From: Eupeodes corollae | Taxonomy: Eukaryota > Arthropoda > Insecta > Diptera > Syrphidae | Direction of reading: 5' to 3' | Length of the DNA stretch: 64,000 bases | Assembly (NCBI RefSeq): GCF_945859685.1 | Contig: NC_079147.1 | Location: 303,860,485 to 303,924,484 of the forward strand | Shown here: positions 1-12,084 of the stretch, one piece after another | Position numbering within the stretch: position 1 is the first letter of the stretch | Layout of the letters: the number at the start of each line of letters is the position of its first letter | Notes under the pieces: model-generated | Database searches by the model: none | What the model saw: the letters and a program-made list of their open reading frames with translations, nothing else | Told to the model about the DNA's origin: nothing | Translations under genes and position numbers: made by a program

Positions 1-125
1 CGCACTTTGTAAGATTTCCTTTTTGGAACCTTGACGATAATTCCCTTGTTCCATTCATGGGAAAGCTTTCGGTGGTCCAGGCTTCTTTTAAGAGAGGATG
101 AAGCAGTTCGCAGCACTTCATGATT
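1..125 (-). pseudogene. LINE reverse-transcriptase fragment, cut by window edge
   Basis: Read on the minus strand, this piece encodes the part of a non-LTR reverse transcriptase before the fingers motif: a 'LLKEAW..ESFP' stretch, then a broken form of 'W.kGIIVKLPKKG'. The plus-strand words 'TTGACGATAATTCCCTT' and 'CATGGG.AAGCTTTCGG' recur at about 22226-22270 in a longer copy of the same LINE family. Stops and frame breaks make it a dead fragment. It probably continues to the left of the window. Confidence 0.6.
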
Positions 126-500
126 TCAATTTTTTTCTATTACATTGACAAAATGTATTTAATATTTCCTTTTAAAAATAATGGGTTAAAAATCAAATGA
201 AAGATGTTTTATTATTTTTGGATAAAATCGGTTTCTTTTATTTTCTCTTCTTTGTGCAGCTAAAAACACTGCTATTCGGTAATAAATTGAACTACAATTT
301 CAAAATAAACATTAAAAAACTCATAAAAAGGACTCAAATATTCTTAATAAAAAAAAACTAAAACAAAAACTAAACAAAAATAAAACAAGAAATTAATGTT
401 TGTCCTAATTGGGTGTTGAAAACGCACAAAGTCGTTGCATTTGCGTGATGTTCTTCTCTCTCTCTCGCTTTTTAAAACTTTAAAAAATGTCTCTAGTGCT
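126..500. other. AT-rich intergenic / 3' flank of the Ala-Pro-rich gene
   Basis: No coding signal was seen. The stretch is AT-rich with a short TC run near 453-467. It lies beyond the likely poly(A) site of the minus-strand gene that ends at 521, whose AATAAA (minus strand) is at 501-506. Confidence 0.5.
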
Positions 501-520
501 TTTATTTTTTACCATACGAT

Positions 521-1799
521 TTAATGACGACGTGCTGGATGGGCCTTGGCTCTAGCAGCTTCTGGACTTCCATAAGCGATGGCATGACTTGTGGCTGAAC
601 CACCCTCACCGGTGCTAAAACTGTTGGCAATAGCAATGGCTCCACCACTGGTGCCTCCAAAGTTAATTGGGAAGAAAGAACCAACTGGCAAAGGTGCCTT
701 AGCTGCTGGCTTGGCAGGCGCTTTGCTGGCGTTACCCTTAATTGGACGACGGGCATTTGGGATGCGAGCTGGACGGTAGGAGTCAACATCGTCGTCATCA
801 TCATCGGCAGCGGCTTCACTTTGTTCGTCGAGCTTGACGATGACCTTCTTCCTGGGTGGAAGGTAACGTTTTGGTGGGGCTACTGGAGTGGCGGCTGGGG
901 CAGCAACTGGGACAACTGGAGCTGGTGCGGCAGCAAGTGGAATTTCAGCTGGAGCAGCGGCAACGGGGGCTTCTGGAACTTCAGGTGCTGCTGGAGCTTC
1001 TGGTGCTTCGGGGGCTTGTTCGGGGTTAGCTGATGGGATTTCTGGGACTTCTGGAACTTCTGGGACAGCTGGAACTGCTTCAGGAACAGCTTCTTCGGCA
1101 ACTTGAGAATCAACAGCTGGCTGTTCTGGCTCAGCTTCAGCTGGCTTTTCAAAGTTGTACTCACGTGGAACCTTAGCCTCGTTGTCACTTGGGAGATCAG
1201 CAGCTGCTGGAGCAGCTTCTGGGACGACTGGAGCTGGAGCATCTTCCAAGACTTGGTTTTCTACAGCTGGAGCTTGGGGAAGTTCAGGGACCTCTGGCTC
1301 TTGAGGGGCAGGAGCGTAACCACCAGCAAAGGTTCCTTCGAATTCGGCAGAAACTTGGCCACCAGCTGCTGGGTAACCTTGGTCAAGGGAAGCTTCAGCG
1401 GCTTGCTGTTCAACACTGGCTACATCTTCTGGATGAATGCAATCTTAAAAATAAATCAAGATCGTTTATTAAATTATAAAAAAATTACTTTTGAAAAACT
1501 CACCTTTCAGAACTGAGCCAGCACTGACGGAGTCACCAGCTACAAAAGCTGTCGAACGAGCGTGGGTGAGTGGAGACGATTGTTGCACATACATCATTCG
1601 CTGTGGCAGCATCTGGGCTTGGTAGTAATAGGAGGGTTGCTGGTGGTAATAGGCCATCCCTGGTTAAGAAAACAATTTAATTAGTCGTAACATAGTTTTG
1701 GTTTGAACCATGTTGGAATTTACTTTTATGAGCAGGAACAGCCATGGAAGAGGCAATAAGACTGACAAGCAGCACTGCAGCTACGGCACCGAACTTCAT
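521..1799 (-). CDS. Secreted Ala/Pro/Glu-rich protein, three exons
   Basis: Spliced minus-strand gene: exon 1 at 1799-1724, exon 2 at 1659-1504, exon 3 at 1428-521, about 379 residues. Splice sites are GTAAA..CAG and GTGAG..CAG and the frame stays open through both joins. Exon 1 encodes a signal peptide (MKFGAVAAVLLVSLIASSMA). Exon 2 is rich in Tyr and Gln (MAYYHQQPSYYYQAQM). Exon 3 holds a long low-complexity region of Pro-Glu-Val-Ala repeats (VPEVPEVPEIP, APEAPEAPAAPEVPEAP), an aspartate run near residues 286-291, a basic stretch, and a C-terminal Gly/Ala/Ser tail (GGTSGGAIAIANSFSTGEGG). There are few or no cysteines. This composition suits an extracellular matrix, cuticle, chorion or peritrophic protein, but I do not recognise the family and infer only secretion. 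The start is chosen because it opens the signal peptide. A minus-strand AATAAA lies at 501-506, just after the stop. Confidence 0.88.
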
Positions 1800-3135
1800 T
1801 TTGACGATAATTATCCTTTTTTGCGCGGGTTAAACAGAAAAAAGTATCCACAGGATTCGAGTCGAAAAAGGGAAGGATAATGTGGACACTGGATTTTCGT
1901 TAGAGTTGGAAAATTTGAATTTACTTTGACGAACTTAAGGATCGGAGCTAAACTTTACTTCTTCGGTAAGTTTCCACCAGACAAATGATATCTGATCGAT
2001 GGTGGACGTTAGATTTTATAAGAATCCGACCATGTGATGCGGCGTGTGTAGTGTGTTGTGTACAGTGTACCCCCTCTCAAAATGGGCGACTGGACGTCTG
2101 CTTAAAATTCATAGAACGTTCTTCAATCGCCACCGTCGTTGTTGTCTTCGTCGTCGTTGTCGATGCCGGTCTTTATTTTTCTTTTTCTTTAATTTCATTT
2201 TCGCGTTTTAAATTAATTTTTCGTGGGCTTTTTGTTTTAAACATTTTGCCAGTCATTTATATCGATAATAGGTTTGATTTTTCGGACCCCTTTAAGTCAA
2301 TCTTTTGATTTTTTTTATTATAGTTTTGACGCATTATTGACGTAACGCACTTTGATTAAAAAAAAATTGAAATAAATTCGATATTTTGCATCTTTTTGGT
2401 TTACATTACTGAAGCGGGGGGTTTAGCAGGGGTTCTTATTTTAAGTCAGATGGCGCTAGATTTCGATTTATAGGGTAAATATACAAATTTACTTTTGATA
2501 GTTTTGCATTTTTCTTTAGTAATGTAGATAGTGCAATATTAAATTTATGTTATTCCGGTGGAAAAGAGTCATGATTCAAACTTAAAATTATATAAGCGTA
2601 TATGAACTCGCATAATGAGCTGGAACTGTGAGGAATGGCGAAGTTTGCGTGTGCGACATGATCTTGAAAAATTTAAATATTTTTTTGTTTGTGTTTTAAA
2701 TTTTACAATATTTTATTTGTATTGAATTCAAGTACAAGCGTATAGTAAAAGAAAAAAAGTACTTCACTTTCTGAACTTAGTAGTTGACAAACTTAAGTTT
2801 TGGATAAATTGGTTTTGTCGCATAAAAGTATTGAAATTTAAACTAATCGAAGACATTAACCGACAATCGTCTTAGTATGAGATACTAAATAAAATATTTC
2901 TAAGATATTCTCTCACTTGTAAGGGGCATTGATATTACTATTATCTTTGACACGAGTAAGACGCCTGAGTCTTTTTTTTTGATTAAATACTTCAGGCGAA
3001 TGATATTCAAAATTTTCTTGTTAACTTTTATAAAAATATGAATTTTTGGAAGATATGTGTCATGCTATATTTTATGAAACTATTTTTTTTAAATTTTGAC
3101 TTCATACGACTGTTGTTTTTATAAGTACCACTTAA
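1800..3135. other. Intergenic region upstream of the Ala-Pro-rich gene
   Basis: This is the 5' flank of the minus-strand gene starting at 1799. Short open frames here have no recognisable motif. No clear TATA box was assigned. The sequence becomes AT-rich after about 2150. Confidence 0.4.
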
Positions 3136-4117
3136 TTACTTAAGGTGGCGCTACAGTCCCGTGTGAACTAGGGTCTCACCAAACAAACTTCTCCATCTAG
3201 CTCGGTCCCTATCTAGATGTCTTCAGTTTCACGTTCCAAGTTGGGTAAGGTCACTTTCCACTTGGGCGCTCCAAGATTCTTTCATCCGCTTTTGTCATAG
3301 TCCATGCTTCTGTTTCTGTACAGCAGGACGGGGATGATGATGGTCCCTCGAGAGAGGGCTTTGCTACTCAATTGCTTTCTTAGCCCAAAGAAAACGACGG
3401 TTAACAAAAGTTATAATTCGTTTGATCTCAGCTCTGGTGTTGTTTTCTGTGTTTATAGCGGAGCCTTGAGGTAGTCCTTAACTACTTCAAAGTTACGTCT
3501 GTCGATGGTGACGCTTTGACCAAGACGTCGGTCCTGTACAAAGTTTGACAGGGATGTAGATACTGTCATATGTATGCGGCCTTGAAATCGATGAAAAGAT
3601 GGTGGGTGTCGATTTGGTGTTCTTGGGTTTTTTCCAGGATCAGCCGTAATGTGAATATTTGATCGACTGTGGACTTTCCTGGTCTAAAACCACACTGATA
3701 AGGACCTATCAGGTTTTTGACTATGTGCTTTAGATGTTTACATATTACGGCAGAAAAGATTTTATAGGCGATGTTAAGTAGACTGATTTCTCAATAGTTG
3801 GTGCAGTTTAGAGGGTCTTCTTTTTTCAGGATCGGGCAAACAATACTGAGGTTCCATTCATCGGGCATCCTTTCTTCCGACCTTATCTTACATATAACCA
3901 ACTTATCTCCAGCTGCTTTAAAGAGCTCGGCATTCAAACCATCTGCTCCAGCGGATTTATAAGACTTCAGCCTAGATATGGCAATCATTACTGTGAATTT
4001 CGTTTCACAGGTTCCTTGTTGGTGGCTGTTTGAAACCCAACACATCAGGGGCGGCTTCTCTAATTGCATCTTGGCAATGTTGCCACTGGTTTTAGATACA
4101 TTGTGTTGGCGGGAAAG
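3136..4117 (-). mobile_element. RTE-like LINE copy A, 3' part
   Basis: Minus-strand LINE relic. It begins at the family 3' terminus ('CTTAAGGTGGCGCTACAG' on plus, i.e. a tail of GCGCCACC followed by TTAAGTAA-like repeats). Recognisable pieces are 'GRRLG', 'FKAAY', 'KSAGADGLNAELFKAAGDKL' and 'MPDEWNLSIVCPI', as in the copy at 12.1-15.1 kb. The endonuclease-RT linker joins directly to RT sequence at about 4020, so there is an internal deletion. The rest of this copy continues at 5744-5872, on the far side of an inserted element (4118-5743). Confidence 0.8.
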
Positions 4118-5743
4118 CAACTGACGACGAGATGAATTGCTTTTATCAGACACTGGAAATAGCGACAGCACACTTTAAAACAGAGATTTTACTGATAATC
4201 TGTGATTTCAATGCTAAATTAGGTTTCAGTAAAAATGGCGAAGAAACCATTATGGGAGAATATGGCTACGGTAATCGAAATGAAAGAGAAAGTCGTCTTA
4301 TCCAATATATTTGGCAACAAAAACTTATAGTTGGAAACTCGTTATTTAAAAAGAAACCGCAAAATCAATGGACCTGGAATTCAATCCTTAAAGATGTGTC
4401 CGTACTTAATAACTTTCAATTCGAATCAGATCATCGGATAGTACGCGCGGAGTTGTTAATCAACCATAAAACAAGACAACTTCATAAAACTACAAGAAAA
4501 GTATTAACAAAATCGATAAGTTTAGATATCATCAAAAGTTATAATGCTGATCTTCAACAACGATATAACATTATATCAAGGTTTAATGAACCTACTCAAA
4601 TAGCATATAACAAAATGGAAAAAACTATAAAAGAATCTGCAGGCATGTATATTCGTACTGCTGTATCTAAAAACCGCAAAAACTATCAAGTAAAACTCAA
4701 TTTTACTATAGGATTATTTAGAAAGCTAGACTAGGAAGACAAAGGATTGAAGATAAATGGCAAATATCTCTCAAACCTCCGATTTGCCGATGACATTATA
4801 ATTATCGCAACAGCAGTGAAGAACTTCAAACGATGCTGAACGAACTGTGCTCGGAATGCGGAAATATTGGGTTGTCAACAAATGAACAGAAAACTAAAAT
4901 TATGACAAATGGTGCTTCTGATCCAGTTAGTGTTAATAACAATATATTAGAATACGTTAAAGACTACACATACCTTGGTCAGATTATCTCATTCAAAGAC
5001 AAAGAAAAAAAGGATATAGAGCAGCGAATGACGAACGCTTGGAGGCAGTTCTGGAACGTTAATCATCTTCTTACATTGATTATTTCGAATAAAACAAGGA
5101 AATAGGTGTTTGACTCAACAATTCTTCCAGTCCTCATCTATGGGTGCCAAACTTGGCAAGTCACGAAAAACACTGAAATGATACTCCAATCATGTCAGAG
5201 AGCAATGGAGAGAGCTATTTTGAACGTTCATATTGCCCAGCAAATTCACCATCAGAATATAAGAAGTCAAACTAATTTGAAGACGTTAGACACAGGCTTA
5301 AGAAACTCAAATGGGAATGGGCAGGACATGTAATACGTACGCCTGATAATCGATGGTCAAAATTAGTAACCGAATGGATACCCTTAGAAAGCAAAAGAAG
5401 CGTAGGTGGACAACATAAACGCTGGAAGGATGACATCCGAAAAATATGCCCACTTTATTGGAGAGAAACACTTGATAGAAGAAGATGTAGAAGTCTGGGG
5501 AGGCATATGCTCAGATAACCTAAAATTATACCTCTCTTTTCAAATAATGCATATATGTATTTCAATTAATTTTAAACCTTGATTGAATTATTTGTTTCTT
5601 GTAATTTAATTAATTTTACGTACACATACAGACATACTTGTTTAAATGTAATGTAAATATATTCAATCAAATGGTAATTAATAAATTATTGTAAATTTTA
5701 AAGTATCAATGTGTGAATAAAGCTTGGAATAATAATAATAATT
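4118..5743 (+). mobile_element. Second RTE-like LINE family, nested in copy A
   Basis: Plus-strand LINE relic of a family distinct from copy A. It has an endonuclease tail ('FYQTLEIA', 'IICDFNAKLG', 'SDHRIVRAELLI'). An internal deletion removes the RT core and joins it to 'NLRFADDIIIIATA', 'KDYTYLGQIIS', 'LPVLIYGCQTW' and the C-terminal 'KWEWAGHVIRTPDNRW' region. It ends in an (AAT)n tail at 5729-5743. It is flanked by GCGGGAAAG (4109-4117) and GCGGAAG (5744-5750), plausibly a diverged target-site duplication. Stops at 4732-4734 and 5103-5105 show that it is dead. Confidence 0.8.
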
Positions 5744-5872
5744 GCGGAAGAGGACTTCGAGAGAGGTTACCTTTAACTCGGTCGGAAAAGAATTTGGCGA
5801 TATCTTGCGATTTTAGCCGTTCGACGTTGTACCTTCTCTTAGCACCTCTCTGTTTTGCTTTGGGCCTGGAAA
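5744..5872 (-). mobile_element. RTE-like LINE copy A, 5' remainder
   Basis: The minus strand reads 'RFNVE.LKSQDIAKFFSDRVKGNLSRSPL', matching 'RRFDVRWLQSQETAKSFSDRV' in the linker of the copy at 12962-13080. It is the piece of copy A separated from 3136-4117 by the insertion at 4118-5743. It is 5' truncated at about 5872. Confidence 0.75.
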
Positions 5873-6041
5873 CCTATACAACATTTGATTATATTTACAG
5901 CTTTGAGGTTGTTATCCCAAATATTTTAAACATGAAAATTGTTATTTCAATATGCCAATCGAATTTTCAATTATTTTTTGAGTAGATTTGTCTATCGGTG
6001 TCAGTAAATTTTGAAAATTTGAACAAAAAGATGCTTAGATA

Positions 6042-6565
6042 CTAACCTGCAATAGAGTAAATTTTTTTGAGATTTTCTTGAAACTGATTCGGCCATTTGA
6101 CAATGTCCTCATATAAAAGGTCAACGATAGCTTTGCAGATACGTTGAACACATCTACATACTTGTTGACTTATCAGTACATCCGCTTCCGAATTACTGCT
6201 CTCACTACTGGTCCTTCTACGAAAAGACATCTTAATTATGAAAAACTAATTTCTAAACAAATTTAGAATGTAGAATTTTTTCACAAACTGACAAAAATTT
6301 GTGAACCTCATTCATATTGTGCAACAGAAATTCACGATAAAGTAGATTTTTCACAATTATGTTGTTTGTGATTTACAATTAAAAACTTTTTATCGTGCAA
6401 CCGAAAATCAATTTTCTTAACAATTTTGTAATTTGTGAATTACAACTACAAATTTGTAGCCTACAGAATTTTACAAAAAACAAAACTTGATGTTTTTTTA
6501 CAAATTTGTGGTAAAAACGTTTGTAAAACACAAATTTGTAAGGTGGTGCAATAGGCCAATGGTGT
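6042..6565 (-). mobile_element. PIF/Harbinger-like DNA transposon 5' fragment
   Basis: A 62-residue minus-strand open frame (6230-6042) starts MSFRRRTSSESSNSE and continues 'SQQVCRCVQRICKAIVDLLYEDIVKWPNQF'. This resembles the stretch of Harbinger (HARBI1-type) DDE transposases just before the 'GfP.v.G.iDGTH' motif. The frame stops exactly where that motif should follow, so the catalytic part is missing, or a GTTAGT splice donor follows. Upstream of the ATG is AT-rich sequence with several ACAAATTTGT palindromes. It ends near 6565 in GGCCTATTGCACCACC, which looks like the GC-richer, 'TTGCACCA'-bearing terminal repeat of insect Harbinger elements. The family call is an inference from a short stretch. 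Confidence 0.5.
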
Positions 6566-8159
6566 AAGTGTAAGAAGAATTAAATTTACTTCTTTCACAA
6601 AAAATCTAGGAAATATTATTGAAGATGGGGAAAAATTGTTTTTTATCGAATTTCTTTCCAAAAATTAAGTTAAAAATTTAAAATATATTTCATCTTGTGA
6701 AAAAAAATGTTTATAATTTTAAGTGTCCCAGCCTACATTACACAAATCAATGAAACAACAAGATTTTTGAATATGATTAGTTTAAATAAAATCACTTACT
6801 CTTCAAAGAATTTCGAGTTTCTTTTGAATATCTTCTTTATTACTAATAACTTATAGTTCCATTCATTCCAGTTTACTACAACTACAGTAACTGGAAGTAT
6901 TTTCAGGATCAAAAGCCATTTACTGAGGACCGTTTCAATGCGGACATATTTAAAATACTCTGGAATGCATTAACTTCTGGGAGAACTTGATTTCATAAAA
7001 TTGTTTTAAAATATGATCCAAAAATACGTCTCACTCAAGAACGGATCCAGTCTTTTAATTGGAATGGAGAGGGGTCACACAATTACCATAAAGATGAGTG
7101 TTTGAGCACCGCTTAAAAATTTTCTATTAAGTAGGCTGACAAAATAACAAATACATAATGTTTATACAACTTACCTTAAAATTTATTATTTCGAGGACTA
7201 AAGTCAAAATTTTAGTTACTAGGTTTATTGAGAACACTGTTGTCCATCGAGGCATAGTACTAACTAATTTGGACGACTCTCTACATAAGAAAGCATTCCA
7301 TAACTACAACATTTTTTTTAATATGTCCTATTTGAGATCAAAAATACAGTAGTCTAGTAGTGTTTTGGGTGCATTTTATGCAGAAATGTTAAAAAATTAG
7401 TTGAAATCAGCTTTTTTCAAATACAATTTATTATGCTCCTATAGATGCCAAGAAAGCTACAAAAATATAGATACAAAAACCCAGAATATGACGAAAGTGT
7501 CGCTTTCGTGGTTTTTGGGACATTTACATTTTTGTAGTGCGTGTTTTAATCTCAGCCTTAGAGCATCCGAAGCAAATTTACTTCAAAAAGTAGATTTCTT
7601 AACTTCTTTAAAATCTTTTAAGTGTCTTTAAAAGAAAATTAATTTTGTAAATTACAAACAATTTACGTGTTTCAAAAACAAAAATGTACGACTGGTTAGA
7701 ATTAACTTGCTCATCGTATCCAAATGTTTAAAAATATTTCCTGTATTTCAAGGTTTAAAATGTACCTTCGAAACAAAGTTTGTTTTCAAAAATTTAAAAG
7801 CCATTTGATTTCTCAAAATTTGTATTTTAGATTTTTTTTTAATTAAGTTTGTATATATCAAACTTTTATGTATATTAAATTTTAATTTCGTAACGAAATG
7901 ATGACCCGTTTTCAAGAAAACAATATAATTAATTACTCATACGACTTAACTGCATAAGCTCTATATGACCTCCCCCCTGGATCGTATATTGGTCAAAAGT
8001 TGAGGAATTTTTGATTCATATAATTTTCTTGGTTCAGTAATCAACTAAAAACAGTTCTTTTAGTAACAAAGTTTATAGCAGTTAAATACAAATTTTATTT
8101 GTATAATAAGTTGTGAATTAATTGGAAATTTTGAATTCGAACATTAAAACAAATTATCT
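6566..8159. other. AT-rich intergenic region
   Basis: Very AT-rich, with scattered short open frames (for example 7158-7352 and 7401-7631) of biased Lys/Phe/Ile/Asn composition and no recognisable motif. Nothing further can be supported. Confidence 0.4.
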
Positions 8160-8830
8160 CTCACGGTGGTAAATCCTTAGGTGCTTCGCAACTAAGGTAT
8201 TTTTTAACGTGGTCAGGAAGTCACCCCGACGCACGGCACAACGACGGGAAATTACCGCTCCTTATAGGCCTGGGCTCCAAATAAGTCGCAGAATCCCTAT
8301 AAGGTGTTCACTAAGTCGTTAAACCTTACTGGAATTGTAAATGTTACCGTTTATTCCATCTCGAAAATTCGTCCTTTGCCGCCTCTCCCCCCTCTCTCGT
8401 ATGCTGCCCCAACAACTTTCCACTGGGGTTAGAACACACTCTCCAGTTAAGGTACTAGGCATCCGATGTTCACCGCAGGGAGGTGAGAATAAGAGTTGAT
8501 AGACAGAGGTAGGCTTTGTGGAGGCTTGTGTTCTCTTGAATGCACATGTCTACCATTTGAACATCATCATCATCAAAGATATATACGACGAACTGTACAG
8601 CGATACTGACCTAATTAACAGAATTAAAGTCCAACGGCTTAGATGGCTGGGTCATGTCTTCCAATTCAATCCCGAGAGACGACGCATTAGAGGAAGACCG
8701 CGGCTCAGTTGGCGCACGCAGGTGGGTAAAGTCCTCAACCAACTTAGCGTGCGAAACTGGACACAGCGAAACAGGAGAAGCATGTTGGTTGAGCCTCAGA
8801 TCCGCTCCGGACTGTAGCGCCAGTAAGTAT
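8160..8830. mobile_element. RTE-like LINE copy C with 5' inversion
   Basis: Two parts of the same LINE lie in opposite orientation. 8160-8570 is the 5' untranslated region on the minus strand: its reverse complement matches 12100-12290 of copy D (shared words 'CGTCGGGGTGACTT.CTGACC' and 'TAGTGAACACCTTATAGGGATTCT'). 8575-8830 is the 3' coding end on the plus strand ('YDELYSDTDLINRIKVQRLRWLGHVFQF', 'RGRPRLSWRTQV') and ends 'GGACTGTAGCGCCA' followed by GTAAGTA. The orientation order fits a twin-priming inversion. Confidence 0.8.
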
Positions 8831-8924
8831 CTCTTAGGGTGGTGGGGCGGCGCGGCGTGCTTGTTGTGTGGCCACGCCCCTTCGACCTAGCCCTGGATCC
8901 GTCATTACTCTCTACAATTGAACG

Positions 8925-9225
8925 TATGAAAAATAGGCTTTTTATGTGACACCAGAGATCTTGGGTTTAATTCCTGCTTGTGCCATCTAGACGCATTTTT
9001 TTCAAACGTACTGCCTCTTGCGAGGAATTGACAAATCCTCCAAAAGTAATTCTTGTCATGAAAAATGCGTTCATAAATAAGCCGTTCGGTTAAGGCTTTA
9101 AAATGTAGGTTCTCTCCACCCCTGCGAACATTCCACGAACACAAAAATGGTAGGGACTTGTAAGTCGCCCTAGTTCTCAACGGGCTGTTGCGCCACATAA
9201 TTTATTTATTTATTTACTTGCATAA
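8925..9225 (+). mobile_element. tRNA-derived SINE, copy 1
   Basis: Plus-strand SINE. It has a degraded tRNA-like head with a box B-like 'TGGGTTTAATTCC', then the family body ('CTGCCTCTTGCGAGGAATTG', 'AAGTAATTCTTGTCATGAAA', 'AAGCCGTTCGG'). It ends 'CGCCCTAGTTCTCAACGGGC', 'TGTTGCGCCAC', then an ATTT repeat tail at about 9199-9221. The same body occurs at 20.96, 32.6, 38.8, 47.0 and 57.6 kb. Confidence 0.8.
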
Positions 9226-12084
9226 ACGACAAGAAGCCTTGTTTAACTCAAGCTTATATGTACTGTTTACAAAAGTTGTCTTCATTTTAACTTGTGCTAC
9301 TCTGGTTTATTTCTATAAAATTAATACTTTCAAAAAGTGTAACAACGTCAGCAGGGCCAGATAGGAATAAAATTTGAATGTGTCATAATTAATAAACTTT
9401 CTGGAAGTAACCAGCTTTTAAAAAAATAAAAACATTTTGACAGCGGATGACAGTTTAAGGTGAGTGAAGATGATAATGATGAAACATATGCATAGAAAAC
9501 CGGATGTAGACACAGACGACGCCATTGCCTTAAATTGAAGTCAAGCAAACATTTCCCCAAAAGCGGATATGCTCGAACCTCGAACACCAGTTTTTTTTTT
9601 AATAATAAGCAGTCTAGGCGCCTAGAATAATTATGTGTCCAATGCATATGCAAACTATCGTCTATCTGCAAAAAATTATCCCAATTCATTTATCATTTCC
9701 TTTTTGTTTTAATTAAAAATGCAATCAAAAACTAAATTCAAAACCTTTAAGGTAAAAATGATCAATAAATTAAGGCCAAACAAAATTCCAATTGAAATTT
9801 CACATCACACATCACACAAAACCATAAAATCATTAAATAGCAAAACTGAGAGAAAAAAACCCCACCTCCAAATACTACCATCTTATTCGAAATTAATAAG
9901 AAACTGTTATAAAATTCAAAATTCGTACCACAATTTTTAAAATGTACAAGCACTGATTGCCAAATAAAATTCTATCAAATTATTATAAATGCGACTCTGG
10001 AATATAATCCATACTCATGTTTTTTATTGTTCAGCACCTGTTTCAAAAGTAATTTTGTGAAATTGCACGTTCTTCCCAAGCAAAATGGAATCCACAATGA
10101 AATCAATCCATAAATGTCATTAAATAAAACAAACCTCTATAGATGCCTATCGTGCGTCTTCGCTGTCTAAAAGGTGAGACAAGTGTTCTGTATAGATTTT
10201 ATGACTAGGTGGTCTTATGAATCTGGAATTATTTCTGGTTAATCCAAAGATGGTAATTTAGCCATGAAAGAATTTCTTATTACCCTTTTTTTCCATTAAG
10301 GGTAAAGGTTTTCAAATGAGCTAATAGAAGAAGAATTTTTGCTTAGAAATGCCCAAATTATCGCCATAATCAATCGATAGAAGAATGGTTATAAGTTATA
10401 ACGATATATATAATAATATAAAGACAGCCTAAAATGTTGGTGACAATTCTGCCATTAAAAAAATCATATTTTACGACTTCCTTGACGTGCGATTATTCTT
10501 TTATTTTTTGAGATTCCGTCGCTTAACTTACTCCTCCCATAATCTGTAGGATGACATAATACCTGCTTGTGGATTTCCAAAGCTTCGGGCCACCACCTTA
10601 TTAGGGAATCCCAATTAATTTAAAATTTAAATCTGATCAGACATAGTATTCCCGTCCCGTCATTCATTGACGTAACGAAAGTGACAAGACTCCGCATCTT
10701 TTTGACTCTTTCTTTCTCTTTCCTCCCAGCAGAGGAAGTTTGACAAAATTATCATGCAATACCCGCACCTACTGAATGTATTATTGCTTGTAAGTCCGAC
10801 GATGATGGATGCGATAATTTGTATGCATTTCAATTGCAGTTTACACGGTGCAACGAATAACGTGACAAAGACGTTGCCATCCATCGTCGTAGTCGGCTCT
10901 GTCGTCGTCAATGCGTACGCTTTTTAGCGCCTTACACTGAAATGTTGCATTTATGTCATTTATCATTCAGAATGAGAAATGCGTCCGAACTTCGAAGTGC
11001 ACCAGTCTGTCGGAACTTTATGCGAATTCTTTTTGATGTGTATCGGAGGAGTTGGATGAGTCATTGCCAGAGTTGCGTACTTATGGAAAATCCGACTGAG
11101 ACGATATAGAGACGTCATTAAGTGTGATATTGGTATAAATTATAATAATTATAAGCAGTTAGAAAAAGAACCGTAAAAGGGAGAGTTTAGTTTTCAAATG
11201 CCAGCCGGATCGGAAATGTACGTGCGCTACGTCAACGTCTGACACAAATGGTGCGATATTCTAGTGTGTTTAAATGGTGAGGTTTGCAATAATGGTTGGA
11301 TGAATGTACATTAGTTTGTTGGCAAGTGAAGAAAAAAGAAATTAAATATTATGTGACGAGACGAACGAACGTCATTTTTAGAATAATAATTTCGATAAGG
11401 AACCGATTCATTTATGAGCGTCTGTCGACGTTATTTAAAGACTTAAAAAAAAACTTGAATAAGAATTAAAACATATAATATTAATGCTTCGTTGGTTTAA
11501 GCTGGTCGAAAAACATAAACTTGAAATAAAAAAATTATGACAATTACCCGCATTTTTGAATACAGTTTTAAAGAAATGAAGAAACAAATGATCAAAATTT
11601 GTTCTAAGAAGTCATAGTTCAGAAATTCCACAGCCAATCCTATTAGTCGTTGTTGCTACAAATTCGGTGGCAACCAAAGACCTTTTTGATAACTAGCAGG
11701 AATCAAACAAATTGGTTCAAAATATGCTGGTTTTAAAATCTTTATAAAATAAATGAATTCAAGTTAACTAAATATATTATTATGCATTTAAGTATGTGAA
11801 TTTCCAAACTTACTTAGTCTTTTTTTATGTATATACAATGGGTAATTAAGTTCAATTATGTACATAATGTAAATTATACTCGTTAAGCTTAAATACTTTC
11901 ACCTCGTGGCGAGTAGGGTTAAACTTAAAAGCAAATAAAAAGGAAATTCGAAGATGGAAATTATGACGTATGTTGGTGTGACATGTAGCTCCCCAAGCAA
12001 TCTTTGGTATTCATCAATAAACATTTTGTATCTATATTAAAATGTGAAGAAATTTTGGCAATTAAGAAGGATAAAAGTAGTTCA
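9226..12084. other. Intergenic, no gene supported
   Basis: AT-rich sequence with short open frames on both strands (9348-9689, 9719-9953, 10660-10911) that overlap one another and carry no known motif. No repeat family shared with the rest of the window was recognised. Confidence 0.4.

Noticed and set aside
888..1106. Plus-strand Gly/Ala/Thr-rich open frame opposite the Ala/Pro-rich gene.
   Set aside because: It is the mirror image of the repetitive codons of the real minus-strand gene, which has a signal peptide and splice sites.
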